Shown: positions 48,465 through 61,601 of the stretch, piece after piece | How the letters are laid out: every line of letters begins with the position of its first letter | How positions within the stretch are numbered: the first letter of the stretch is position 1 | Assembly (NCBI GenBank): GCA_030272155.1 | Contig: CP126198.1 | Coordinates: forward strand, 4,278,001 to 4,342,000 | DNA: 64,000 nt | Origin: Tetradesmus obliquus | Lineage: Eukaryota > Chlorophyta > Chlorophyceae > Sphaeropleales > Scenedesmaceae | Direction: 5' to 3' | Notes under the pieces: generated by a model | The model's input: only the letters and a program-made list of their open reading frames with translations | What the model was told of the DNA's origin: nothing | Database searches by the model: none | Program-made: the position numbers and the translations under genes

Positions 48465-49459
48465 TTCCCACCGGCAGCTACCGCGCTGGTGCTGCAGACG
48501 TGCAGGTCAGCGAGGTGTGACCCATCAAGGTCGGTGTATGTACGCAGCTGAAACTCAAGAAAACGGATATTGATGTTGACATACAATGTTGAGCCCCTTG
48601 GTGGGAACAAAGACGAACACTAGTCCGAGCACCGGTTTCCGACCTCTGCAGAGGGTGGCCAACCGAGCAAGCAACGATTTACAGCAAACAAACGCATAGT
48701 CTCCGAGGACATGCACTCGCCGGAAACAATGAGCGACGAATCTGGGCACTGGACCGAGGCTTAGGGCCTTGGTTTGAGTTGCGTTCTTAGTTGATGGCTT
48801 CAGGCCCATTCAACACTTTATTCACAACCTTTAACGAGCTGTCACGGCCGAACTGGTGCCAGGTGCTTTTCAGGCTGCAGCGGAAGTGGAGTTCTGGGCA
48901 CAGAGGAACGTTGTGCAGATACGACATTGCCTCGCTGTAGGAACGCACAGGCACATTGAAAAAACACATACAACTCAGTCGCATAGGCTGGCAGCGGTAG
49001 GCGGCATCCCCACCACCAGCTGCAGGAACGCTGGCCTGGACAGGAACACTAGCCTGAGCAACTCATGAGCCCAGCCTGAGGCACACCCTGGACAACCACC
49101 TGCGCAACTCAGTCATGCTGGCGTACTATCAGAGAAAGCTCGACCCTGGAGGCTGCTGCACAATGGATGAGTTGACAGAGCCTCTCCAGCGCAGCAGCAG
49201 TCCGAGGTGGGGCCCCCACTGTCGGACAGTTCCAAGCACATGCACTGTATCTGGTTGCAGGATGCAACGCAGTGGATTGCACCAACACACTTCTGAGTTT
49301 GATAAAATGTGCCGCTGCATTCTGCAAGCAGTCAGCTCTTGACACACCACTGTAATCACCACCGCGTACTGCTTGCTCCGATGTCGTTGCTGTACACACA
49401 GCAAGGACAAGGCGCTGCAATGGGAGACTGGGGCAGTCCCTGCCTACCTGCAGCCGCGC
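48465..49459. promoter_or_regulatory. Divergent intergenic region between the ZIP and GT77-like genes
   Basis: About 1 kb with no supported gene. It should hold both promoters, but I see no clear TATA element. The GT77-like exon may begin after a CACACAG acceptor near 49402, in which case a 5' leader exon lies here. Confidence 0.35.
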
Positions 49460-52400
49460 ATGCTTTTCCTGTACGTCGCGAGCGCGATGCTGCTAGTGGT
49501 ATGCCTGGCAACCCTCAGCCATCCACACCACAGCTATCTGCCTCATGCGCACCAGCAGATGGCACCACCCACTGACACCCAGCCACAGGACTCCACAAGC
49601 CTATCAGTCCCGCAGGCCCAGCTGCCTCTGGCAGTTAAAAGACAGGCGCACAGCATTTTGCTGGACGGACAACCCAATTACAGCAACAACTGTACGGTGC
49701 GTGCATGCTGCCATGCTGCTGCACGCCCCGTTTGTATGCAGAACAATTGTGAAATGTTTGGCTGCTCCTATACAGTCACGGACGGAGCGCATACTTTTAC
49801 AACAGCCGCATGCAACAGCTGGTTTTCTGTGTACTGCGAGCATCATCATCACAGAGCTTGCATCCAGCAAATCCATGTTCCTGCAAGCTTGGTGCCCCCA
49901 GGTGGCATGTTCACCTTGTGACACGCCGCCACCTGCAGGAACATGCGCAGGCCTTGGCTGCCGATGCTGCAAAGTACAAATCCTTGGGCAGAAAGGCCTA
50001 TACTCTGCTCCAAGACACCCGGTCTGCGTACAAAAGCGTCCGCGCAGCGGCTGACAAGGCAGCTAAGGAACTTCAAGCGCACTGGAAGGACCTCGCCCAG
50101 ACCAAGGCCCAGCTGCAGGAATTGCAAGAGCAGAATGCTGCCTTGCAGGCAATGGTCGAGCAAGACAGTTATGTTAAGGTTGCGCCAGGCAACGCAGAGG
50201 TGGCGCGTGGCCAGGCCAGCAGCAACACAACAGAGCAAGACCGTGAGCTAATTGTGCTTGCAGGACAGGTGTGTGGCGCTGCGGACAGGTGCATGACGTT
50301 GGGAGCGGTGCATGCTGCCTTCTCCTGCAAGCATCTGACATACCATACACACTGTAACACCACAGTTGCAACTTGTGTGGCTGTTTAATTTCCTGCTAGC
50401 GATTGTCATACACTATCCTTGCAGGAATGCTGCGACAAACGCTTCTGGACCTGCATATGCTTGCTGCACAGGTGGCACTGGCCGTCCCTGTCGCCTCCAG
50501 CACTGGCGGCGGCGCCACCACAAGCAGGGAGGTGGTGCTGGTTGTGTGTGATGCAGCACGCAGCCAAGGCATTGACATCTTCAGGTCCTGGTGCCAGTCA
50601 ACTGCACTTGCGGAGCTGGACAACACAATTGTGCTGGCTGCAGATGATGACTGCAGCCATGTTGCACGCGAGGCTGGTCTGCACAGCATCCTGTACTCCA
50701 GCCCCAAGGCAAGTTTGCAGGAAATGGAACACTTTTGCTGCATCAGGACTGGTACAGGACGGTTGCACAGTGCGTGGTGAGCTGTCAGTACAGTGGTTAC
50801 ATGGCGCTTGGAGGAACGCCCCAGTCCTGTGTACCGTCATTGCACCAGCGCACAAGCAGCATTGCTTGAAGGTGCGCAGTTGTGCCTTTATCATGCATGC
50901 TCTCTGCCTCTTCACAAGGCGTGGTGCAAAAAAGATCCCACGCAGTTGCTCATACGTGGTAAGCTTGCAACAGCCTGATGATGACGGCTTACACTCTAAC
51001 AAATTCCATGTCTGCTGTCTTGCCTGCTGCTGGTGCCACAGGGTGCCGAGAATGTGCAGCGAGATGCACATCCCCTGCACAAGTACGCAGCTGTCCAGGT
51101 GCTGCTGGCTGCTGGCTTCTCTGTGCTGGCGGCAGAGCCTGACATGCTGCTGGTTGACAGTCCATATCAGTACCTGCTGCCGAGCCCGTTGGTGGATCTG
51201 CATGTGATGTCTGGCGCACAGAGTGGAGATGGCCTAGGCGACGGTGAGGACCGCAGCTGCAAGCATTGATTATGCTGGCAGAGTCGACTAAGGACGTACT
51301 TGATCTGAGCTGGACGTCTGGTCAAGCGGCCTCTTCCGTTGCAGAGTCAGCAGCTCTGACACGGGAACCTGGTCCTTTTGTTAAGCTGCTGCTGTCACTT
51401 GATGTTGCGGTGCGCACCTGAATACCCCACAAACACTAGCCTACATAGTCCCTTACAGGAGCTTGATGTTAGCGCATACACACAACATGTGCCATCTGCT
51501 GCTGCAGAGCGTGCTGAGCTGCAGGATGACACAGTGCAGCACATGCACATTGTGCACATGGCAGGCCTCAGTGCAGCTCTGATGCACCTGAAGCCCAACA
51601 AGGCTTGCCTGGAATTGGTTGATGCTATGCTACAGGTAGGGTGTAGCAACATACTGCAAGGCTGCAGCATTTCAACTCGCTTTGAGCTTGGAGGGCAGGC
51701 TGGCAATGACCATGGCCCTCAGCATCAGCACAAATTTGATAACACGGTGTGCTGTGATCATTAGTGACTGGAATTGGTGCAATGTGCCATCCACATCAAC
51801 CTGCTCTTGCGCAGGGGCTGCAGGGCACCACGCACAGTGAGCAGCACCTGCTGGACCAGCTGCTGCTCTCACCATCACACATGCTGCCCAGCAGCAAGGC
51901 ACCAGCCAGCACAGCAGCACAGCCAGGTGCAGCACAACCTCAGGCTACAACAGCAGCTGCTGCAGGGCGGGGACAGCCAGGGGCAGCAGCCGCAACGGCT
52001 GCCACAACAGATGCCACACATTCGGCTACCCTGGACTCCTTTGTAACAGCAATGGGCATGCTACAACCGTCACCTAGTCAGCTGCAGGCCCCACCAAGGC
52101 TGCTCCTGTTTCCTGTGACCAAGTTCACATCCAGTGCTGTGTTGTTCGGGGTGCGCTGGGCGCAGCGAGTGGCTTGCGGTGAGTCACCAACCGTGCTGCT
52201 GGACGGAGCTACTCCACGCCGCTAGCACCGCAATCATTGATGTCATCGTCGACATCTTTCTCATCATTCTTGCCTTGCACAAGCGTGGGATGGGTCCGGC
52301 GCTTGGAGTTGCACTTACTCTGCCGCAACTATCCTTGTGCTGCATGCCACGCCACAGCTGGTCGAGCGACTGATGTGTTGCTGACGGCACGCTTGTAATC

Positions 52401-52715
52401 GCCTGCTGCTTCTGTTCTCATGCTGTCCAGCACACTGCCCCAGCAGCCATTCAGGTGGTGCGTAGCGCAGACCAGGCGCAGCGCATGGCAGCAATTGTCA
52501 ACAGCTACAGGGGCCTCCCAGGGCCTCTGGAAGCGCTGCCAGCGGCAGCGGACCCAGCACACTCAACGTTGCTCCCTGGCCAGCGCGCTGAAAGCGACAA
52601 AACCGCCAGTCGGAGTGTTGCTGGCCATTCCTTGCACGCGCAGGGTGTTGCCCACCTCATGCATGTGCTGCACCCTGTGGAGCAGCTGCTGGAGAAGCTG
52701 GGGCTGGAGCAGTGA
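49460..52715 (+). CDS. GT77-like type II membrane glycosyltransferase
   Basis: Exons 49460-49696, 49939-50268, 50400-50708, a small uncertain exon near 50919-50958, 51042-51243, 51345-51409, 51459-51635, 51815-52178, 52444-52715. All other junctions are in phase; the small exon is one base out. The N-terminus MLFLYVASAMLLVVCLATL is a signal anchor, followed by a coiled-coil stem (QAHWKDLAQTKAQLQELQEQ). The catalytic region has EVVLVVCDAARSQG, then DNTIVLAADD, then KYAAVQVLLAAGFSVLAAEPDMLLVDSP ahead of DLHVMSG. This is the layout of the nucleotide-diphospho-sugar transferase family (PF03407), which includes plant RRA/XEG113 arabinosyltransferases acting on hydroxyproline-rich proteins in the Golgi. 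The usual DxD is ExD here (EPD). Exon 50400-50708 ends in a GC donor (AAG then GCAAGT). Substrate is not deducible. Confidence 0.6.
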
Positions 52716-54056
52716 CCTCAACCAAATGACTCAGGCATGCAGTGCACAATGAGCTGTGCATCAGCGCATTCTTTCAAATCGTCAATTTAAGAAGACTGTG
52801 AGTGTTTGCTTTGGCTGGAAAGTATACTTGGCGTATTCTCGGGGATAGTGATCGAGGTGCGCAGGCGCTCCTTGTCCTAAGTCAACGATGACGGCTTTGC
52901 TTGGTGCCTTCAATATCATCTGTGTGCTTGGTTGGCGCACATGCAGTGGTACACACAGAAAGCATACTATGCAGCTAGTAACTGTACAACAGCAGTCGCT
53001 CTAGGCAGGCCTATAAAGTCACTGGTCGCACTTGTGGATGGTCTGCTGAAATGACCCTTTCCCATGCTTGTAGCAAACACCGTCGTGGTGGTGCCCTAGG
53101 TAGAGGGGTGTCAGGCTGGCGCCCTGATAGTGTGTCATAGGCAGTGTGCACATCAATGCAAGTGCGTGATACGCTGGATGTATTAAGCAGGATAGCAGTC
53201 TTCTGCTGTTGAAGTTTTTGGTGTGCGGGCCAGCCAGCTGGGTAGCATGACACCCTTTATGAAAGCTCTGCAACGCAATCCGCTTGCATGAGTCATCCAG
53301 GCATTGCACTTCACGTGTTTTGATACGGCGAACCTAGGACCTGGCGTGGTATGGAAAGTTCTTGTCTTATCTGATTATGTGTAGTGTTGTCAAGTAGCCG
53401 CAACCTGCATAGAAGATTTGCAGCCGCACTGCTGGACAGCAAACCTTGTGAGCCAAGGTTGGCCAATGCTGCAGTGGCAGGAAGTGCCGCAATGCGGCAT
53501 TGCATTAGATGGAAGGTTCAGGGATGCCGATGTTGCTGAGACACCAGTGGGTTACTCAGACGTCACCTCTGTGTCCTGCTGGGTGTTGTGCTTTTTATGA
53601 TGTTCTCGGTGCACCGTGCCACGGATAGCAGTCAAGTGGTCAAGAGGGTGCACCTTGCCTGTTCACGCGCACTGCAGGTGCTCCGCTATGGTTGTCAACT
53701 TCCAGCCTCCAATCCTAGGAAGCATTGAGTGCCACAAAAAACGCTGCACAAGCTCCGCAGCAGCACTATTGCACTTTCCCCTGTGTCACCTGGGCCACCT
53801 GTTCTGGCTCCTTTGACCCTTGGGGTCTAGGGCTGTGACCCATTGGCTGGAGGCTCCAGCCTGGAGCTGTCGCCAGTGCTAAGCATGCGTTGTGGTTCGC
53901 TTCCTCGCCGTGCGTGTTGCTCGATCTTCCTGCAAGAGCAACAGTTCCCTTTGGTTCTCCGTCGACACACTGCCACCGTGGCACTCCTACCGTTGACATT
54001 GTAGACCTTTGCAGCCCAAACGTTACACATTGACACTAAATATCGTTGGTGCTAGG
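52716..54056. other. Intergenic region before ORANGE
   Basis: About 1.3 kb, T/G-rich at the left as for a plus-strand 3' region. No gene or clear TATA element seen. Confidence 0.45.
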
Positions 54057-57000
54057 ATGCAATGCGCGCATCAGCACGCGGGGTGCCACCATGGCTTGGT
54101 GGCACCTCGGCCTGCTGCTGCCCGGCCCTCTCTCAAGTTCAACCCGCTGGGGCGTCACTACCCTCGTAGAGCTGCAGCAGCTTCTGCCGATGCGGGAGAG
54201 CCCAAGTGCGTGCAGTGGGACCGCATGCATGACTGACAGCCAGGACAGCAGCAGCTGGTGCCTCAACCTCGTTGCCTGCTCGCAGGAGCACGCTGGCGGA
54301 CTCTTCAGCGATGCCGGAGAACTTCTGCATCATTGAAGGCAGGGATGCTGTCAAGGTGTGCTGGTACTGCTAGTTGATCAAGTGCCCTAAGTCCTTGACT
54401 TCCAGTTGCCAGTCGCCCTGAAACAAAAAAAGCAGTCCAGGTAGCATCCAGTTGAGCAATTGCAGTGGTTCAGCATTCCTGCTGCTATCCGTCTTATGGC
54501 CTGTACAACAGGCCGTAGTCAGCACAGCAGCAAAGCCAGCACCGATGATGCAGCACTGGTGCTGCACGCGAAGGGGGTAGGGCCATGTTTCTCGTGGTGG
54601 CTCCCTGCCTTGTAAGACCGTGCGGGTGTTAACAGAGACCACGTTGCATCCCCCAACACCTTGATGAACATCAAGCAGCAGCGCCCAAGTAGTGGACCAT
54701 GCTTAACAGCAGGGCTGAGAAGTTGCAAGCATGTGTTATCGTACGACATTCCTAGTGACAGCCGAGGTATGCGCCCCACTGCACATGCACCTCGTCAAAG
54801 TTTTTGAGCAGCGACCATTGGCCACAATCCTTGGTGGGACGCAATCCTTGCAAGCCCTACTGCAACGGCCGGCTGCCTTGCTCCATTTGCTTGCAGGACT
54901 TTGCCAACATGCCTGCCGATGAGATCCGTGTGAACATTGCTAACCGCCGTGACAAGATCTTCCTGCTCATGGAGGAGCTGCGGCAGCTGCGCATTCAGCA
55001 GCGGCTCAAGGTGCGGGGCGTTACATGACGTCATTTACTTGTTACTATTGTTACTTGTGTTACTCACTGCCAGCTGTTGGGCCTAGCGTGTTGAAGCCTT
55101 TCTGGCAGCAGATGGCCAAAGTCCTTAGACAGATGAACCTGCTAGCACTGCGTGGAGCAAAGACCATTAGCAGCTTCATTCACGCAGTGCTGGCAGCTTC
55201 CTTCACATCATCAGCTGGCAGCGGCAGCTGGTAGGCTGGCAAGGGAGCAGCACTTGTAGCTGGCAGGGCAAGCTGGAAGGGCAACGGCAGCACATGCAGC
55301 TGGTGTTGCAGGAGCAATGCGGGGCCAGCAGGTTACACAGGCGCAAAGCAAGCAGGCTCTATGCCAGGCAGTGACACGGCTGGCAGGTGCAGGCTGCTGA
55401 TGCTGGCGGTGCACCAGCCAGCACTGGTCGGCACGTGTCTGTACGCACAAGTGCAGGACAGCAGACGATCATGCCACAATCAGCAGCAATACGGGTTATC
55501 AATAATCAAAGAGCATGCCAGCCTGCGTGCTTGGCACTGGCGATACAACTGAACCTTTACTTGAGCTCTTTATCCTGTGCGTGCTCCCTGACACCCCACC
55601 GCAGGGCGTGAACGAGCCGGCGCGCGTGGAGATTGAGCAGCAGAAGTACCTCAGCGCACTGCCTTTCCTGCCGCCACTGACCGAGAAGTCCCTGACCACC
55701 TACTACACCATCTACGGGGCCTTTTTTGGCGCTGTTATCCTGTTTGGTGCGCTGCTGGCGCCGCTGCTGGAAGTGCGCATCGGCTTGGGAGGTGCGTTGT
55801 CTTGATTGAGAGCTTCACATGGCGCCCTGCCTTTGCTGCCTTGTCACACAATCAGGCAGTGGCCACGTGCGCCTGTGTGTGAGTGCTGCGGCTGGAAGGC
55901 GCATCGGCGTGGGAGGTGTGCGCTGCTGAGTGATGCTGCCGTAAGACGTCTCTGGATATAACATGAGAGGTTTGGCGTTCAAGGGTGTGCATTGTGTTCT
56001 ACGGTGCTCACTCTCCTTTTCTGGTCTCAGACCTTGTGTTCAATGTGTTGTGGCTCATACCATCCAAGATGGTGCCAGGACCCACATGTATCTATCCTCT
56101 CATTGCGGCCCTGCTGTGGTATGCATGCATGAGCGCAAATTGGCTGCGGCTGGTTGGCTGCGGCTGGTTGACTGCGGCTGATTTGATGTGTGGTGTGGTC
56201 GTGGAACTGGGCATCGGCGTGGGAGGTGCGTGCTGGCAGCATTGGATGATTGTTTGGGCCTCCGGGTGTCCCTTGATGTGTGGTTTACCCAATGCGACAG
56301 GCCAAGCGCCGTGAGGATTGAGCTAGCATTCCAACATGCCATGGGCTCCTGTCAAGTGTCCCCAATGCACGAAATGCTGAAGCACAGCAAGCACTGTGGT
56401 GCAGTGGCACGCACGCACCACTTCTCGCTGCACATCACTGTCTGTTGAGCCGCCCATCTGACATCGCTCTCCTTGCTGTGTGACCTCACTCGATGACTTG
56501 CGCACTGCATCTGCTATTGCTGCTGCTGCGGCTACTGCTGCTGCTTTGCGTCTTTGTGTGTGTCCTGCAGGGACTTCGTATGTGGACTTCATCTTTGAGC
56601 TGCGCCTGCCTGAGCACATCTTGTCACATGTCCTAGTGGCATAAGCTTACCTGCTCTGCTGCTGCTGCTGCTGCTGCTGCTGCCGCCTTGCCAATTTTCT
56701 TGCAGGCACTTCATATATGGACTTCATCCACGGGCTGCACCTCCCTGAGCAGTTGGCTGAGGTGGACCCTATTGTGGCCTCCTTCTGTGGCGGGGCGGTG
56801 GGGGCGGTCAGCGCACTACTGGTTGTAGAGGTGAGCATATGTTAGTGTTTCTGTTGTTTTCGGGTCTGAACCCTAGCCAGCAGTAATGACAGCAACAGGG
56901 GTGGAGCTGTTCAGCTGACATTGCTTCTTCTGTGGTGGTGCTGTGGGCGCGGTCAGCGCACTGCTGGTCAAAGGGGTGAGCGTGCCCAGCCGTCTGACTG

Positions 57001-57510
57001 CCAGTTTGAGTTCTATGCAACAGTTGCATCCGCGACACAAGGACGCCATGCTTGTGCGGCTCTGCGTCTGGCCTGCACTGCGCGGTTCAGGTGAGGTCTG
57101 GTAGTGCAAAGCGCACACTGCTGCTCACGCAAGTGCACATGTGTCAGCGCTCTGCTCTAGCAACTTCTGGTGTTGCCGACAAACACGCTTGCCAGTCCAT
57201 CCTCCCGGTTGCATCATATTCTGCCTGCAACTTTTCCGTCATCTGAATGTGATGTTCGCTGTCTCACTGTTTCGCTGCCGCTCCCCGCCAGATCAACAAC
57301 ATCAAGCAGCAGATCCACAACCGCTGCCACTACTGCCAGGGCGCCGGCTACCTCACCTGCGGGCACTGCGTGGGCAGCGGCACCGACCCAGCCAGCCGTG
57401 AGAGCTGCGCCTTCTGCGCTGGCAGCGGCAAGGTCATGTGCACGGGCTGCCTGTGCACAGGCAAGCAGATGGCCACGGAGCACGACCCACGCATCGACCC
57501 CTTCACGTAA
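54057..57510 (+). CDS. OR: ORANGE (OR) plastid holdase with DnaJ-type zinc finger
   Basis: Six exons in phase: 54057-54205, 54286-54355, 54897-55010, 55605-55791, 56706-56830, 57292-57510; 287 residues. Known role: OR stabilises phytoene synthase and promotes carotenoid accumulation in plastids. The first roughly 45 residues (MQCAHQHAGCHHG ... PRRAAAASA) are a plausible transit peptide. Family landmarks then follow in order: ENFCIIEG, NRRDKIFLLMEELRQLRIQQR, FLPPL, a membrane helix AFFGAVILFGALLAPLLE, GLGGTSYMDFI, a second helix region CGGAVGAVSALLVVE, and four CxxCxGxG-type motifs (CHYCQGAG, CGHCVGSG, CAFCAGSG, CTGCLCTG). The C-terminus EHDPRIDPF is the family ending. Length is close to plant OR (about 307). 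The introns around exons 4 and 5 contain partial copies of those exons. TGTAA lies at 58616-58620. Confidence 0.96.
55891..56232 (+). pseudogene. Two partial copies of the end of ORANGE exon 4 in intron 4
   Basis: The copies 55891-55920 and 56202-56232 both contain GCATCGGCGTGGGAGGTG, matching GCATCGGCTTGGGAGGTG at the exon 4 donor (55778-55795). The donor GT is kept in both. Confidence 0.75.
56561..56622 (+). pseudogene. Partial copy of the start of ORANGE exon 5, with acceptor
   Basis: CCTGCAG then GGACTTCGTATGTGGACTTC copies the true acceptor and exon start at 56703-56725. It reads GTSYVDFIFELRLPEHIL against GTSYMDFIHGLHLPEQLA. The frame then runs to a stop at 56642 without a donor, so it cannot replace exon 5 as it stands. 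Confidence 0.75.
56919..56983 (+). pseudogene. Partial copy of the end of ORANGE exon 5, with donor
   Basis: CTTCTTCTGTGGTGGTGCTG then GGTCAGCGCACTGCTGGT and GGTGAGCGTG match the true exon 5 end (56780-56836). It lies in intron 5, about 100 bp after the true donor. Confidence 0.75.
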
Positions 57511-58620
57511 ATAATGCTGTGTTATGTGATGGGTGTTGTGTGATGGGTGATGTATTGTGTGGTGATGTTGAGCAGGGCATGGCGATAGGCACAGAGCATG
57601 GCATTGTGTGTGTGGTGTAAGGTTGGATCTTGCAAGGTGTTGTGGGACGTGCTGCAAGGAGTTGTGTGTTGCTGCGCCTGTGAGACGTACTTTAGGTGTG
57701 CAGTGCTGCCGGCAGTGTCGCGTGTATGACACGGCTTATTGTTGTTGCTGATTGCCCATACTGTGAGATACACACAGGGATCGCAGTTGTTTGCGTATGA
57801 GGTGTCCTGGATTCTTTATGCAGCTGCATCAGTCCACAACTTGTCTGAGAGTGGCAGATTTGGTGGAGGCACGTTTGTCATGTGAAAACAGCAGTGTTTT
57901 GTGCCCATTTTTGCAGTGTTTGGGCACTGACGATGCAGGAGACTCAAGTGTATTTATGTATGTCCTGCAGTGTACAGCCTCTTTCTTTGGCGGACGGAAT
58001 GCTGTTGCTGTGTGGCCGCATGCGGAGTTTTGGATGCAGCACGACATCTTATTGTCTTCGGGAGGCGAAACCCTGAGATTGTGCCGTAAACTTGAGCACA
58101 AGTTTTGCAGGTATGTGATGTACATGGATTCATCACATGGATGCATCACAGGAACGCTGTTCTGAGGGCTGAGACGTGATGACACGAGATGGTCATTTTA
58201 TGCAATGGCGCCTGCAGTTGTTTTTGCAGGGATCGGGCAGCTGAGTCAGCTGTACATGCAGCGCAGGGCTCTTGCTGTGTGTAGAGCTCAAGCAGCATGC
58301 TCTGCGGAGGTGTGGCTTGCAGCGCTGTGCACGCATATGCAGCTGCCAGCCAGCTGGACCAGCTGCAAGTGCCAATTGGTCAAAGAAGAGATGAGGTCAG
58401 ACACGGGTGACCAGGCGTATCTGCAAGTTGATGTCAGCTGCAGGTGGTGTGAATTCATCCTGTACATGCGCGTGTATGGCAACAGCACACCCTTGCTTAC
58501 TGCACTGCAGTTGCATGGCAGATGCAGCAGGTGTTGCCAGCCTGTTTGATGATGAATGCGGTCGTGGTTTGCATGACAGACGTGGCTGTCACATCCACAC
58601 AACGTTGTGTTAACGTGTAA
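57511..58620 (+). other. T/G-rich 3' region of ORANGE
   Basis: About 1.1 kb of T/G-rich sequence ending at TGTAA (58616-58620). It contains GTGATGGGTGTTGTGTGATGG-like short repeats near 57525-57550. No gene. Confidence 0.55.
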
Positions 58621-58788
58621 CGTTATGACACATTTCACCTCCGTTGAACGTCCACTGACCTGGTTGCACTGGCATGTCATGCTGCAAGTACGGCTGCCCC
58701 AGCCAGCTGTTAAGTCGGCAGAAGGCGGCTGGTAACAACATTCAAGGAGCATTTTGCGCAGCACAAGCACTCGGAGTTGTATGTTACA
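58616..58788. terminator. Convergent polyadenylation signals of ORANGE and the Q-rich gene
   Basis: TGTAA on plus at 58616-58620 and TTACA at 58784-58788. Composition changes from T/G-rich to A/C-rich on plus across this stretch. Confidence 0.45.
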
Positions 58789-61601
58789 GGATGTTCACTC
58801 AGAAGAGTAGCTGCCAGCTGTTGAATATATGATACCAACACAGCTGCATTTGAGGTAGACATTGCATTTCACACTAGTCGCCTCGTCTAACTAGGCTAGT
58901 CATGATCACTCAGTGACTGTGTGGCAAACCATGCCCAACAAAGTCATTGCTACGAACCCTGATCAAGCAGATGACAAAAGGATGGCAGTGTGCAGCCTGG
59001 CACAGAAGTCCAGGCTGGAATGTTGCTGCAGTATCCTTGGCGCTCACATACATTGGACCTGGTATGCTGCCAGCCGCTCGCATACTATGCAGTTGGTAAC
59101 TGCGCCACTTGGCATGACATTATGCCAAATCCATTAATGGATTAGTGATCCATGTCAGCCCAGATATCGTCAAACAATGCTGCCATACATAGGGCAGCGT
59201 TGCTTTCTGAGGAGCCTGAGCATGCACAGTGGCTGTACACACCATGCGGCAGCACCCAGCACATGCGTTGGCTGCAAACAGCTCAGCATAACGTGCCTGA
59301 GAAACTGCAGGGCAACAGCAGGATAGGTACTACGCAGCAGCCGCAGCAGCAGCATGCAGATCTAAGCACACAGCCATTGCCAGGGTTTGCAAGGAATCCT
59401 CTGCTATGTTTAAGTCGGTTGATGACTGCTGATTGACAGCAGCCATCAGTTCTACTAGAAGTCACTTCTAGGTCAACCAGACACACAAACCACAACACTG
59501 CTTGTGACAGCAGCAGCCCATTCCAGGGCAACAGGCTCTACCCAGAATGCTAGCAAGCCGGCTGGCTGCTTTGCAACAGCCGCCGACGACTTTCATGCAT
59601 TGCGCTGCAAAGTACACAGCCCAGCTGCGCATACCTATGTGTTCTTGTCTATGCATCAACAGTTGCCCAGCAGCTGCAAGCAAGTTGCTTGCAGTGGCTT
59701 GTAGAGCTTGGCAGTTGATATGTAACAGCACCACCATGTGCCCATGAGCAACTGGAAACCCGATAACAGAACCTGGCCAATGCTCGTATGCAGCCCCTAT
59801 GATCCAACCACAGGTGCAGCCAGCACATGCTGCAGCATCATTGGCCCTATCAGAATGAGGTGAATGAGTTGCACGGCACGTGGGTGTCAGCAGGCACCAC
59901 AAATGCTTGCTGTTGACGGGCCAACCGTGCCATGCATGAATGGTGTGTGTGCATGTGGCAGCACAAGGATAGTGTGATGATTTACAGCTAGCCAGATGCG
60001 CAAGATCAGCACTGCTAGCAGGGTTGAAAGTGCAACCCATGTCACTCTAAAACAAGGCCAACCAACGCCTCTAAGTGCTATGTAGCAATGTGTAGCAATC
60101 ACAGCAAGTCTAGACATCAACCGGCGTGGAGTTGGCTCACAGCATGCATGTGCTGCTGTGCAGCGCTGCTGCAGCAGCAAGCATGGCCATTGCAGCAGCC
60201 AGCAGGAAGCTGCCAGATCAATTGCTGCACACCTCCTGCCTTGTGCCACAACGCAGGCAACAGTGCTCGCCCCGTCAGCCAGACTTGCTGCATCCAGCCA
60301 ACCAAAAGCTGCTGGCATGCTACTGACTAACAAACTGCTGGTGGTTAACAACAAGCCATGTGATGGCCGCAGCCTCATTTGTATGGTCAAGCAGGTGTCA
60401 CCAGCAGACAAGGTAAGAGTAAGGCACAGACAAGGGTGATACTAACCACCCAACCTGTCAGCTCACATGCTGCTGACACCACAACAACTTGCACACAGCC
60501 TGGGTCCTGCAAGGTGCGCCTGTTTCTTAGTTTGTGGAGCACACGTCATGTTGCGTGCATGAATGCCCTTGCTGCCAACTCTGGCTTGAGCCGCAGCAGC
60601 AGCACCAGGCACCACTAAGCAAACACAAGCAACACAGCCCTACAAAAGTGCTTGTAGCAACGTCAAGCAAAAAATCCCAAGCTGCTGACTTTGTGACCAT
60701 GACCACACCACCACCATGGATCTAAGCTGATGCCAAGGTGTCTAATCCACCCCTTGACCTGCCAGCAACATGTGCAGCTGTCAAAGCTGCCAAGGTAAAG
60801 CTCAAAACGCACCATCTGCACCCCAGCAACCAGCAGCCTGAGTTGTGTGATTGAGAGGCGTGCTGTCAACACAACCACCCACACACAACACAATTGGACG
60901 TGTCACGCAGACAGAAAGATCAAGGAACTGGAGGTGCAATTCTGCTCAATGTGGTGACGTTCTGTAGCAGATAGGTTGCACAAGCTCCATTACTGCATGT
61001 ACACCAACACACACAACATCACGCCAAATCAGCCCTAGGTCAGGGGAGAGGGAGATAGCTTGCAGGCGCACGAGGATCAGCAACTCAGCAGCAACCACAA
61101 TTGGGTACAAACAGAGTCCCCTGGCAGCTTCATGCGCTGCTAGCACAGCATGGATAGATAGATAGATTTGCGCAATTGGCTGAGGCCCAAAAGTCAAGTG
61201 CAACTGCAGCATGCACATGATCCATAGCATACATACCTATGCAAATTATGATTCACACTGAAACCAAAGTAGCTATGCACTGTCCCACCTTTGTATGAAT
61301 GCTTGCTTGAACTTCTGATCCCCCAACAACCATGGGATACCATCCAGTGACAAGCTGCAGCTTGACATCTGCCCCCCTTGAACAAACACACAACCAGGGC
61401 TGCGCACACCATGCTTCCGCAGAGGATCGTGAAGAGTCCCCCGCCCAGACTTGCAAACCCCACGAATTTGCTAGCAGCAACCAACCAGCCTGACTCATGC
61501 ACACACCAGCAGCAGTGGCTAACAGCGCAAGTGCTGCACTAAGCGCAGAACCCGCAGCAAACATGCTGGCAGTGACAGGAGAACCCCAAACCCCACCCCG
61601 A
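58789..61601 (-). other. A/C-rich region downstream of the Q-rich gene
   Basis: About 2.8 kb, A/C-rich on plus. It may be a long 3' untranslated region of the minus-strand gene or may hide a gene I cannot recognise. A short GATA run (about 61152-61167) is present. Open frames such as 59152-59436 and 60158-60439 show no family features. Confidence 0.4.

Noticed and set aside
58789-61601. Separate gene downstream of the Q-rich gene
   Set aside because: Frames are short, phases do not link and no motif is recognisable; A/C composition fits a 3' region better.
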